Shown in pieces: positions 19,367 to 27,422 of a stretch of 64,000 bases of DNA. Position 1 is the stretch's first letter, and every line of letters begins with the position of its first letter. The position numbers and the translations under genes were made by a program. The notes under the pieces were generated by a model. The model saw only the letters and a list, made by a program, of their open reading frames with translations. It was not told the DNA's origin and ran no database searches. This stretch comes from Hephaestia mangrovi (GTDB lineage Bacteria > Pseudomonadota > Alphaproteobacteria > Sphingomonadales > Sphingomonadaceae). Location of the stretch: the NCBI RefSeq assembly GCF_019880555.1, contig NZ_JAINVU010000009.1:37032-101031 (forward strand). Direction: 5' to 3'.

Positions 19367-19977
19367 GCGCGCGCGACGCCATCCTCGGCAAGCTCGGCCC
19401 GGCGCGACCGATCGCCGATCTCACGGCGCAAGCCGATGCGCTGATTGGCCACGCCGAACGCCCGCTGCTCGACGGCGACACTATCGACCTGTTCCTGGCG
19501 CAGCTCGACCAACCGAGCATCGCCGCGACGCATGATGCCGTCGATACGCTTGGCGACTTGCCGGCGGCGGTCACGCGCTATCTCGACGCCAATGTCGGGG
19601 CGCGTGCGCTCTACCTGCCGCCCGATCCGCAGCTGCTCGATCTCGACTGGCAGAGCGTAACGACGCTTCATTCCTGTCCGGTCGACGATGGCGCGGTTCT
19701 CGCCATCGCCCGCGCCGGGGTGGCGGAAACCGGATCACTGATCTTCGAGACCGCGCCGGTCGCGCCGATGCTTCCCAACTTCCTCGCGCTCCACCATCTC
19801 GTCGTGCTTCACCGCGCGCATGTCGTGCGCTGGCTGGAAGACGCCTTGCTCCCTGCCGGCCCGCAGCCGCGCGCGCATTACTGGGTCACGGGCGTCAGCG
19901 GCACCACCGACATCGAGGGGCAGTACGTGCGCGGCGCCCACGGCCCGCGCTTCCTGCACGTCATATTGGTCGGCTGA
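19363..19977 (+). CDS. lutC: L-lactate oxidation complex subunit LutC
   Basis: This is a 204-residue LUD-domain protein, the third member of the LutABC set. The C-terminal block with AGVAETGSLIF, ALHHLVVLHRAHVV and TDIEGQYVRGAHGP is characteristic. LutC is required for lactate use together with LutA and LutB, but its own chemistry is not settled. The ATG overlaps the lutB stop codon. It is the last gene of the rightward operon IclR-LRA1-lutABC and is followed by a palindromic repeat. Confidence 0.9.
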   Translation: MSARDAILGKLGPARPIADLTAQADALIGHAERPLLDGDTIDLFLAQLDQPSIAATHDAVDTLGDLPAAVTRYLDANVGARALYLPPDPQLLDLDWQSVTTLHSCPVDDGAVLAIARAGVAETGSLIFETAPVAPMLPNFLALHHLVVLHRAHVVRWLEDALLPAGPQPRAHYWVTGVSGTTDIEGQYVRGAHGPRFLHVILVG

Positions 19978-20023
19978 CTGCCATCCATTTTAATGCCTGA
20001 TGTGAAAGGTCATCTCCTATCGC

Positions 20024-20111
20024 CCGTTCGCCCTGAGCTTGTCGAAGGGCCGTTCTTCTCTCCCCCAAAAAGGCGTGAAGAACAGTGCTTCGACAAGCTG
20101 GGCACGAACGG
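20024..20111. repeat. Composite palindromic repeat of sphingomonad type
   Basis: Two inverted copies of a short element face each other: CCGTTCG (20024-20030), AGCTTGTCGAAG (20036-20047) and GTTCTTC (20052-20058) on the left pair with GAAGAAC (20077-20083), CTTCGACAAGCT (20088-20099) and CGAACGG (20105-20111) on the right. The core GAGCTTGTCGAAG recurs widely in sphingomonad genomes, as far as I recall. It lies between convergent genes and could end transcription in both directions. Confidence 0.85.
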
Positions 20112-20134
20112 TTTGGATCTGACGGTTCGCCCCC

Positions 20135-22882
20135 TCACCCCAACTGGTCCTTGATCAGCGCCTCGTTGGCATTGGCGGCAATCCCCCATTGCGCGGCATC
20201 GTTGGTCGACACGCTGCTGATCTCATCGATCGGCTTCAACACGGCCGCGCCGTCGACGCGGTGGCTGCCGCGATACTGATCGCGATTCTCGTGGTCGCCA
20301 GCGCCGAAGAACTCGGCCCATGCCCGCTTGGCGAGCGCCGGATCATTGCGCTTGACCGCGGCATAAGCAGTGTAACGCGAATGCGCCTGCGTCAGCGCGC
20401 GCCCTCTGCCCGGCGCGCCGGTCTTGGCGCGGAACTCGGCCTCCGGCGCGTTGTAATATTGGCAATAATCGAGCCATGCCTCGCGGTATTCGGGCACGTC
20501 GAGCAGTTCGAGCAATTCGGCGGTCACTTCCCAGATGCCGAACACACCGTTCAGATGGCTGATGCTGACCGCGTCGGGCGGATTGACGAAGCGCCCGGTC
20601 GCCAGCTCGCATGGCGATCCGCCGGTGAACCATTGGTGCGGCATCGCGGCAATCGATTCCATGCCGGCGACGATGCGGTCGCGCCATTGCGTGTCGCCTG
20701 TGCGCTCCCATTCGGTGTACCAGGCCGCGACCAGCGCCGCCCAGGTCGTACCGAACTGCATGAACACCTGGCCTTGGGGCAACGGCGTTTTCGCCTGCAC
20801 CGCCGAGGTGCCCCCCGGCGGCTTCGATCCCTGCGGGCGCGCATTGACCTTGCGACCGATATCGACGCGCTCCAGCGTCTCTCCACTGGTAATCAACGCG
20901 TGCATCAAGTCGCCGACGCGCTCGTCGGCGGTGAAATAATAATAGATGCGCTTGTACAGCGCGTTGGAGATGCGCGGCTGCTTCGAACTGTCGCCCCAAT
21001 GCTGCACGCCGTGGCGCGTGCCGAAGCCGGCGAAGCGCCCGATATGATAGACATCGACCTCGCTGGTATGCCGCGTCATCGCCTCGGCCATGCGGAACAC
21101 GTCGGCGCGGCCGGTGCGCAGGAAGCCATACCACAGCCAAAGGTCCGACGAGAGCTCGCTATTGTCCCAGGCAAACCCGCCGATATCGTAACGCCAGACA
21201 TGACGATCATTGTCATAGCTGTGCATGACGTCGCCATAGTTCCAGAAACCGTACCAGCGTCGCTCGTCGACCTGGCCGATGTAGAAATCGAGCTCACGCT
21301 TGGCGCGGCCCTCGATCTTGGCGAGCAACGGGGTCGAGCTGTCGGGCAGGCTCCAGACGCCGAACATGCCGGTATCGTGCGCGCGCCGTGTCGAGGCGAG
21401 CAGACGCGGCGGCTTGGCGACGCCGCCGGCCATCGTCGCGAGCCGCTCGCGCGCGGGCGTTTCGGGCAACGCCCACAGCCGGAACTCGGTCGTCCGCGCG
21501 ATCCCGCGCGCATCGCCCCAGCCGGGCTCGTAATCCTCATAAGTGATGTCGAGACCCAGGTTCTGATGGGCGTAATCGGTCATGCCCATTTCGTCATGAT
21601 AGAAGCGCATGTCCATCGGAGGCGCATCGGGCGCGTGATACCAGGCCGTGAAGCTCGCCTTGTCGCTTGCCGCATTGCGGATATCGAGCCGCGTCGGGCA
21701 GCGTTGCCAGAAATCAGCCATCGTGAAGGCAACACCGCCGCTCACTCCGCCGACATAGCCGAGGCCGGGCGCACGGCCGGCGCTGTCCACTGCGATCCAG
21801 CCATGCCCCGGGCTCGTCCGCTTGGTGATCGCGAAGCCGTCCGATGTCGGTTGCGACAGCGTGAAGTCATCCCATTGGGGGATATATTGCAATTTGCCGC
21901 GCACGCTATCGGCCATCTGCCCCAGGGGCGGCACAGCCTTGCCCGCAACCTGGGCATAGCGAAACGCTTGCCCGGGATCGCGACGCAGCCCGGTTAACGG
22001 CTGCACCGCCTCCCCCCATAAGCCGCCATCTTCCCCGGCAAACCGCAGGTGCCGATCATAGCCGGCATCGCGCATCGGCACGTCGCCGCTCAGCCCCAAC
22101 CCGCACAGAAAGCTGCTGGCCGGATCGCCATCATAGATGAAACTGTGGACGATCCGCACCGACTCGCTGCCGGCGTAGAAATAGAGCCGCAGCGAGAATG
22201 GCAGCCATTCACCCGCCTCGCCCGCGTGTTTGCCGTCGAGTTTGATTACCGCGCGCACCGGCCCGCGCTGCTCGATCGTCGCTTTCTCGATGGTCGCGAT
22301 AAAGGCGTTGCGTGGGCCGGCCGCCAGCCCTTCGTCATCGACCGCCGCAACCGACTGGGCAACCAATCGAACGGTATTGAGCACCTCTCGTTGACCGTGC
22401 GAGGCGGCGCGGATGATTGCCTTTCCGCGCGTGCCGATTTCCCATTGCACCGGACCGTTTACGACCTTGATGGTGTCGGCTTGCTCGCGGACGAAAATGG
22501 CCTGATCGGGCGTCGTAGCCTTGCCGGGCTGAACTTCTCCCGGCGCCGTCAAGGCCGCATTCGCCGGGATGGCGTGGGCGGTCCATTTGATCGATCCATC
22601 GGGCCACCAAGCCAGCGGCCAGGTCTGGACCGGAACGGCGCCTGCCCCAGTCAATTGATAGCCGGCTTCGGAATAGCGCGTGCCGCGCGGCCAGGGATAT
22701 CCCCAAGTCTGGCCCTCGTGTTCCGTCGGCACTACGTCGTCGAGCCAGGCGACGCCATCATCGGGCGCGGAAGATTTGGGCGAGCGCTCGGCAAGCGCCG
22801 GAGACGCGTTCATACCGATCATCGTTCCGGTGATTGCCGAACCGGCAAGGAAATGCCTCCGGCTTAGCGACTCGTCCAGCAT
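20135..22882 (-). CDS. PcRGLX/YetA-like (PL26-type) exo-rhamnogalacturonan lyase
   Basis: This 915-residue protein has a Tat-type signal (SRRHFLAGSAITG). The N-terminal block resembles the RIFT-barrel domain of the PcRGLX/YetA family: TWGYPWPRGTRY, then VQTWPLAWWPDGSIKW. A long alpha-helical toroid region follows (WDNSELSSDLWLWYGFLRTG, HWGDSSKQP, QWFTGGSPCELATG). PcRGLX is an exo-acting rhamnogalacturonan lyase of family PL26; YetA itself lacks an agreed function. In this locus a lyase acting on unsaturated rhamnogalacturonan fragments would complement the PL11 enzyme. GAAGGAGAGGG precedes the ATG. The family call is by eye and the catalytic residues were not verified. Confidence 0.7.
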   Translation of the reverse strand: MLDESLSRRHFLAGSAITGTMIGMNASPALAERSPKSSAPDDGVAWLDDVVPTEHEGQTWGYPWPRGTRYSEAGYQLTGAGAVPVQTWPLAWWPDGSIKWTAHAIPANAALTAPGEVQPGKATTPDQAIFVREQADTIKVVNGPVQWEIGTRGKAIIRAASHGQREVLNTVRLVAQSVAAVDDEGLAAGPRNAFIATIEKATIEQRGPVRAVIKLDGKHAGEAGEWLPFSLRLYFYAGSESVRIVHSFIYDGDPASSFLCGLGLSGDVPMRDAGYDRHLRFAGEDGGLWGEAVQPLTGLRRDPGQAFRYAQVAGKAVPPLGQMADSVRGKLQYIPQWDDFTLSQPTSDGFAITKRTSPGHGWIAVDSAGRAPGLGYVGGVSGGVAFTMADFWQRCPTRLDIRNAASDKASFTAWYHAPDAPPMDMRFYHDEMGMTDYAHQNLGLDITYEDYEPGWGDARGIARTTEFRLWALPETPARERLATMAGGVAKPPRLLASTRRAHDTGMFGVWSLPDSSTPLLAKIEGRAKRELDFYIGQVDERRWYGFWNYGDVMHSYDNDRHVWRYDIGGFAWDNSELSSDLWLWYGFLRTGRADVFRMAEAMTRHTSEVDVYHIGRFAGFGTRHGVQHWGDSSKQPRISNALYKRIYYYFTADERVGDLMHALITSGETLERVDIGRKVNARPQGSKPPGGTSAVQAKTPLPQGQVFMQFGTTWAALVAAWYTEWERTGDTQWRDRIVAGMESIAAMPHQWFTGGSPCELATGRFVNPPDAVSISHLNGVFGIWEVTAELLELLDVPEYREAWLDYCQYYNAPEAEFRAKTGAPGRGRALTQAHSRYTAYAAVKRNDPALAKRAWAEFFGAGDHENRDQYRGSHRVDGAAVLKPIDEISSVSTNDAAQWGIAANANEALIKDQLG

Positions 22883-22951
22883 ACCCTCTCCTTCTCTGGC
22901 TATGTCGCTGCCACCATATAGAACGTCGCCGAGTGTTCAATAAATGAGTTT

Positions 22952-22973
22952 ATATTCCATATTATAGGAATAT
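22952..22973. promoter_or_regulatory. Perfect inverted repeat, candidate operator
   Basis: ATATTCC (22952-22958) and GGAATAT (22967-22973) form a perfect inverted repeat around the 8-base spacer ATATTATA. It lies in the 144-base gap between the divergent PL26-like gene and lldD, 69 bases upstream of the PL26-like start. Its left half plus one base (ATATTCCA) recurs at 15503-15510 beside the IclR gene, so an IclR-type regulator is a plausible binder. Confidence 0.55.
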
Positions 22974-23026
22974 TAAAGCGGGAACGTTCGCTTTGTGCAA
23001 GCGGTTGACGGCAGAGGACTTCAGCC

Positions 23027-24292
23027 ATGACCCAGCCGAACGAGAATATCACCCTGCCGCAACTGGAGCGAACGCCACAGCGGCACTTCTACACCGGCAG
23101 CGACATGTCGCGCGCGCTGTCTATCGGCGATTTGCGCGCTCGCGCTCACAAGCTAATGCCGCGCTTCGTACTGGAATATCTGGAAGGCGGTGCTGAGGAC
23201 GAGGCGAGCCTGGCACGCGAGCGACAATGCTATGCCGAATGGCGGTTCATCCCGCGCCAGCTGGTCGACGTATCCCGCCGGTCGCTCGAAACCGAGATCC
23301 TCGGCAAGCCGGCCGCCATGCCGCTTGCGATCGCGCCGACCGGGCTCAACGCGCTGTTCATGCATCAAGCCGATAGCGCCCTCGCCCAGGCCGCAGTCGG
23401 CACGGGGGTGCCCTATATCCAGAGCACGATGTCCAACGACACGATGGAGGAGGTTGCCATCGCGGCGCCGGGCGTGCGGCATTGGTGGCAACTCTACGTG
23501 CTCGGCGGCGACGAAATCTGGCAGGAATTGCTGCGCCGGGCCGATGCCTGTGGTTGCGAGGCGCTGGTACTCACCACCAACTCGCAGATTTTCGGCGACC
23601 GCGAATGGAGCAGCCGCGACCGGATCGGCGGCGGCTGGCCGGATGCCTCGTCGATGATGGACGCGGCAAGCCATCCGCGCTGGTTTGCCGGCAGCATGGC
23701 GCACGGCATGCCGACCTTCGCCAACGTCATTGATTTCGTGCCGGAGGGCAAGCGCGGCTTTTTCGAAAGCGCCAACTGGATTCGCTCGCAAATGCCCAAA
23801 TCGCTATCCTGGAACCACGTCGCGAAAATCCGCGACCGGTGGAAGAAGCCGTTTCTCCTGAAGGGGCTGCTACACCCGGACGATATTCGCAAGGCAATCG
23901 ACAGCGGCGTCGATGGCGTCATCCTCGGCACGCATGGCGGCCGGCAGGAGGATTGGTCGGTCGCCGCACTCGACGTGCTGCCCGAAGCGGCAGAGATCGT
24001 GCGCGGGCGGATCGCGCTGATGATGTCGGGCGGCATCCGTCGCGGGACCGACATGCTGAAGGCCATGGCGCTGGGCGCGGACGCGGTGATCGCCGGGCGC
24101 GCGCCGCTTTACGGCCTGTGCGCGGCGGGCGCCGAAGGGGCGGCGCGCGCGCTCGAAATCCTGCACGACGAGGCGACCAACGATATGGGGCAGATGGGCG
24201 TTGCGCGCCTTTCCGACCTGACGCCGGAGATGATGGTGTCGATCAGCCGCGTCGCTTATCCCGGTGGTCGCCGCGGGTCGGCGATGGGCTGA
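23027..24292 (+). CDS. lldD: FMN-dependent L-lactate dehydrogenase-like (alpha-hydroxy-acid oxidase family)
   Basis: This 421-residue protein belongs to the FMN-dependent alpha-hydroxy-acid dehydrogenases. Visible family blocks are LEYLEGGAEDEASL, PLAIAPTGLNALF, a lysine in LLKGLLHPDDI that contacts the flavin, the catalytic histidine in THGGRQED, and the phosphate-binding GADAVIAGRAPLYG. L-lactate is the most common substrate and is a product of the local rhamnose pathway; mandelate or glycolate cannot be excluded. AGAGGA lies about 9 bases before the ATG. It diverges from the PL26-like lyase and shares its control region. Confidence 0.78.
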   Translation: MTQPNENITLPQLERTPQRHFYTGSDMSRALSIGDLRARAHKLMPRFVLEYLEGGAEDEASLARERQCYAEWRFIPRQLVDVSRRSLETEILGKPAAMPLAIAPTGLNALFMHQADSALAQAAVGTGVPYIQSTMSNDTMEEVAIAAPGVRHWWQLYVLGGDEIWQELLRRADACGCEALVLTTNSQIFGDREWSSRDRIGGGWPDASSMMDAASHPRWFAGSMAHGMPTFANVIDFVPEGKRGFFESANWIRSQMPKSLSWNHVAKIRDRWKKPFLLKGLLHPDDIRKAIDSGVDGVILGTHGGRQEDWSVAALDVLPEAAEIVRGRIALMMSGGIRRGTDMLKAMALGADAVIAGRAPLYGLCAAGAEGAARALEILHDEATNDMGQMGVARLSDLTPEMMVSISRVAYPGGRRGSAMG

Positions 24293-24324
24293 GCGACGGG
24301 AACAATATTCCTGCCCCCTATCCC

Positions 24325-25968
24325 CTATAATTCGCCCCGCGCAGCCATCTCCCTGATCCGGTCGCCCGTGCGGCACGCCACCGCCTGAATGGTCAGCGAC
24401 GGGTTGACGCCGCCCACCGTCGGGAACACCGATCCGTCGCAAATCCACAGATTGGGAATGTCCCATGAGCGACAATCGGCATTGACTACGCTGGTCGTCG
24501 GATTGTCGCCCATCCGCGCGGTGCCGTTGAGGTGGCAGGTGTCGTTCATCTCCTTCCACCGTTCGGTGGCGCCGGTGGCTTCCAGGCTCTGGTCCATGAA
24601 GTCGACGGCATGTTTGATCATCGCCTTTTCATTGTCACGGAAAGCGAAGGTGATGCGCGGGATGCGCAGGCCATATTGATCGGTTTCATCGGCCAGCGTG
24701 ACGCGATTGCGCTCGTCGGGCAGCGTCTCGCCGACCATCTTCAGGCCGACCGAATGGTTGTTGCGGTTCATCTCGTCGATCAGGTCCTGGCCCCACAGGC
24801 TGCGCCCGCCGGCGAGTGACTTGGCCCAGATGATCGGCAGCGGCCCCTGGCTCATGTAGCTCCAGCCGCCGAAATAGTCCTTGCCGCTATCCTCGTAATT
24901 CCAATGTTCGGAAATCGCGAGGCTGGGCGGCCCCTTGTACGATCGCACCTCGTCTTCGACCTGGCCCCAGGCGGCCTGGTTGAGCTGCGCCATCAGATTC
25001 TTGCCGACCAATCCCGACGAATTGGCGAGGCCATCGGGGAATTCGTCATTGGCCGAATTGAGCAAAAGGCGCGGCGTCTCGATCGCATAGCCGGCGACAA
25101 CGACATTCTTCGCCTTCTGGAACCGCCATTCGCCGTTGCGATGATAATGGACGCCGGTGGCGCGGCCGTTCCTGGTCTCAACGCGGCCGACCATCGCCAG
25201 GTCGCGGATTTCCGCGCCCGCCTCGATCGCGCGCGGCAGCCAGGTGACGAGCACCGATTGCTTGGCGTTGGTGGAGCAACCGGTGACGCAAAAGCCGCGA
25301 TAGACGCAGGGATGCGCCTTGCCGCGTGGAGCGGAGAGGGTGGCTATCGGTGTCTCAGTCCAGTCGATGCCCAGCGCCTCTGCCCCGCGCGCGAGATATT
25401 CGGCCGCGGCGTTCAGCGGATGCGCGCGATAGGGGTAGCGACCGCGCTTCGGCCCCCAGGGATAGCGTACCGGCCCCGCGATCTTCAGCATCTCCTCAAC
25501 TTCGTCGTAATAGCGCCACATCTCCTGCCAGCCGATCGGCCAGTCGGCGCCATAGCCGAGCTTGGTGCGCGTCTGGAAATGATCGGGGCGGAAGCGCAAC
25601 GACACCATCGCGAAATGGACCGTCGAGCCGCCGACCGCCTTGCCCGAATTGTTCGACCCCATCTTGAGCGGCGTGTCGCCATCGACGATGCGTTCGTCGG
25701 TCCAGTAGAGCTTCTGCTGGTGCGTCTCGTCGGAGGCGAAATCCTCGAGGGGGCGCCAGTAAGGCCCCGCGTCCATCGCGACCACCGAGAAGCCCGCTTC
25801 AGCCAGCTTGCAGGCGAGCGTGCCGCCGCCGGCGCCGGTGCCGACGATGACGAAATCCACCTCGTCGATTTCCGGATATTGCCGCATCGGCACCCAGCCG
25901 CCGGGCTTGAACACATCGGGCGCACGACCAGCGCTCGCCTGTGGCGCGTGTTGCGGGTCAGCCGACAT
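24325..25968 (-). CDS. GMC-family FAD oxidoreductase (membrane dehydrogenase large subunit)
   Basis: This 547-residue protein is a GMC oxidoreductase of the gluconate/alcohol dehydrogenase large-subunit type. The FAD motif VGTGAGGGTLACKLAEAG is at about residues 42-60. Family blocks follow (KAVGGSTVHFAMVS, a CVYRGFCVTGCS cluster typical of this subgroup, CHLNGTARMG) and the C-terminal VNPSLTIQAVA. It probably oxidises a sugar or sugar acid on the periplasmic side, but no signal peptide is visible and the substrate is unknown. The start overlaps the upstream subunit-3-like gene by 11 bases, so the pair is coupled. Confidence 0.85.
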   Translation of the reverse strand: MSADPQHAPQASAGRAPDVFKPGGWVPMRQYPEIDEVDFVIVGTGAGGGTLACKLAEAGFSVVAMDAGPYWRPLEDFASDETHQQKLYWTDERIVDGDTPLKMGSNNSGKAVGGSTVHFAMVSLRFRPDHFQTRTKLGYGADWPIGWQEMWRYYDEVEEMLKIAGPVRYPWGPKRGRYPYRAHPLNAAAEYLARGAEALGIDWTETPIATLSAPRGKAHPCVYRGFCVTGCSTNAKQSVLVTWLPRAIEAGAEIRDLAMVGRVETRNGRATGVHYHRNGEWRFQKAKNVVVAGYAIETPRLLLNSANDEFPDGLANSSGLVGKNLMAQLNQAAWGQVEDEVRSYKGPPSLAISEHWNYEDSGKDYFGGWSYMSQGPLPIIWAKSLAGGRSLWGQDLIDEMNRNNHSVGLKMVGETLPDERNRVTLADETDQYGLRIPRITFAFRDNEKAMIKHAVDFMDQSLEATGATERWKEMNDTCHLNGTARMGDNPTTSVVNADCRSWDIPNLWICDGSVFPTVGGVNPSLTIQAVACRTGDRIREMAARGEL

Positions 25969-26596
25969 GAATGTTGCGCTCCTCGGCGGAGATCACCCGG
26001 CCGTCATCGCGCTCCGCCGCCTCCCAAGGGTCGCGGCGATTGGCCTGCAGCCGGACATAACCGCGCGGTGCAGCCGGGCCGCCAAAGCCCATCGCACTCC
26101 ATGCGGAAGGGTGCGCGTAATAGGCCGAGACGATGTCGGGAATCAGCCGCCAGCTCCAGAACAACATTGCCGGCAAACTGGCCCATGCCGCCGCCTGCAC
26201 ATCACCCTGTTCGATAGCGCGCAATATCTCGTCCGCCTTGTCGCCGTCGAGGATCGCGAACGGGTGCCCTAATCGTTCCTGCGCCTCGGCGTCGATCGCG
26301 TCGAGCCCGCGCTCCCATGCCTCGCGGACCTGCGGCAGTTCGTGATGGCGGAAGCCATCGGACTCGTTCGTCATGATCTTATGCAACACCAGCGCCGTGG
26401 CGTTGGTCGCGGGACGCTGCTCAGGCTGCGGCACGATACGGTCCACCACCGCGCGCAACGTCGCGCGCTGCCCGGGCGTCAGCACCTCCGGCTCCTCGGT
26501 CGCCAGCCGGTCGCCGATTACCTTGCGCGTCTGCGGGTTCCAGCTCGGCGTGTCGCGCTTGGCCAGCACGTCGTAATGGGGGAAACGATCAACCAT
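25958..26596 (-). CDS. Gluconate 2-dehydrogenase subunit 3-family protein
   Basis: This is a 212-residue protein of the gluconate 2-dehydrogenase subunit-3 family: the N-terminal block LTPGQRATLRAVVDRIVPQPE and the later FWSWRLIPDIVSAYYAHPSAWSAMGFGGPAAPRGY are typical. Many relatives carry a Tat signal that carries the flavoprotein to the periplasm; none is visible here, and the protein begins MVDRFPHYDVL. It is translated just before the GMC enzyme and overlaps it, which fits a partner or assembly role. It overlaps the upstream membrane protein gene by 8 bases. Confidence 0.82.
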   Translation of the reverse strand: MVDRFPHYDVLAKRDTPSWNPQTRKVIGDRLATEEPEVLTPGQRATLRAVVDRIVPQPEQRPATNATALVLHKIMTNESDGFRHHELPQVREAWERGLDAIDAEAQERLGHPFAILDGDKADEILRAIEQGDVQAAAWASLPAMLFWSWRLIPDIVSAYYAHPSAWSAMGFGGPAAPRGYVRLQANRRDPWEAAERDDGRVISAEERNIHVG

Positions 26597-27419
26597 GCCG
26601 GCGCCTTTGCCGCATCATCAGCAGCGCACCGAAACCGGCGATAGCCAGCCCGGTGAAGGCCGGTGGCGCCGGGAGCGGCGGGCCCGCAAGGATGTTCTGC
26701 CGCCAGTTCTTCCAGCCGCCCATGTTGCGGGCGACGCCGTACGCGTGGAAGCCCATGCCGATCAACCCCAGCGCGGCAGTGGTGCCGAGCAGGATCATCG
26801 TCGCCTGTCGCGGGTGATCGTCGATCACGTCGCGCAGCAGCGACACCGCCGCGATCGGCGGCAACGTCACCGGCAGCCACATGAACGGATCGTGATACGC
26901 GCCGCGGAAATGCAGCAACGCCGCCTCGCCGACGGAGCCGAATAGGCCGACGCCGACCATCGCCCCGATCGCTCGCCCCGAGGCGAGCTCGACCGGGCCG
27001 ATCCGATCCTTGCCCTGCGCCAGCGTATCGGCCGCCTTGCCCAGCGCGCCGGCGAGCACCAGCGCCGCGGGTGCGCCAGCCGGCGCGCCGTAGAACAGGT
27101 TGGTGAAGCTTGGCCCGCCCGGCCGCTTGAGCACGTTGTAGGCGTGGAAACCCAAGCCAATCAGCCCGATCGCGGTCGAGCCGACATGGCTGACGGTCGG
27201 CGCCGCCGTCCCGCGGCTTTCGGGCTGCTGTGCGCGCCGCCCGTTGACGGCGATGCCGAACGCCGACGAGGCGAGCGGCAGCACCATAGCCTTGTTGGCG
27301 AATGAGCCGCGATAATGTTCCAGCCCGCTATCGGCGAGAACCGAGGATGCCAGCGTCGTAGCGCCACCGGCGATCAGGCGGATCGCCACGGTGCCATCGG
27401 CTTGGGACGCTTGCGCCAT
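26589..27419 (-). CDS. Membrane protein of unknown function
   Basis: This 276-residue protein has about five to six hydrophobic segments and a visible internal duplication: GLIGLGFHAYNVLKRPGG in the first half and GLIGMGFHAYGVARNMGG in the second. No family was recognised. It sits between the TPP enzyme (4-base gap upstream) and the subunit-3-like gene (8-base overlap), so it belongs to the same operon as the GMC dehydrogenase. An electron-transfer or anchoring role would fit the setting but nothing in the sequence, such as heme-binding motifs, proves it. Confidence 0.7.
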   Translation of the reverse strand: MAQASQADGTVAIRLIAGGATTLASSVLADSGLEHYRGSFANKAMVLPLASSAFGIAVNGRRAQQPESRGTAAPTVSHVGSTAIGLIGLGFHAYNVLKRPGGPSFTNLFYGAPAGAPAALVLAGALGKAADTLAQGKDRIGPVELASGRAIGAMVGVGLFGSVGEAALLHFRGAYHDPFMWLPVTLPPIAAVSLLRDVIDDHPRQATMILLGTTAALGLIGMGFHAYGVARNMGGWKNWRQNILAGPPLPAPPAFTGLAIAGFGALLMMRQRRRHG

Positions 27420-27422
27420 GGC

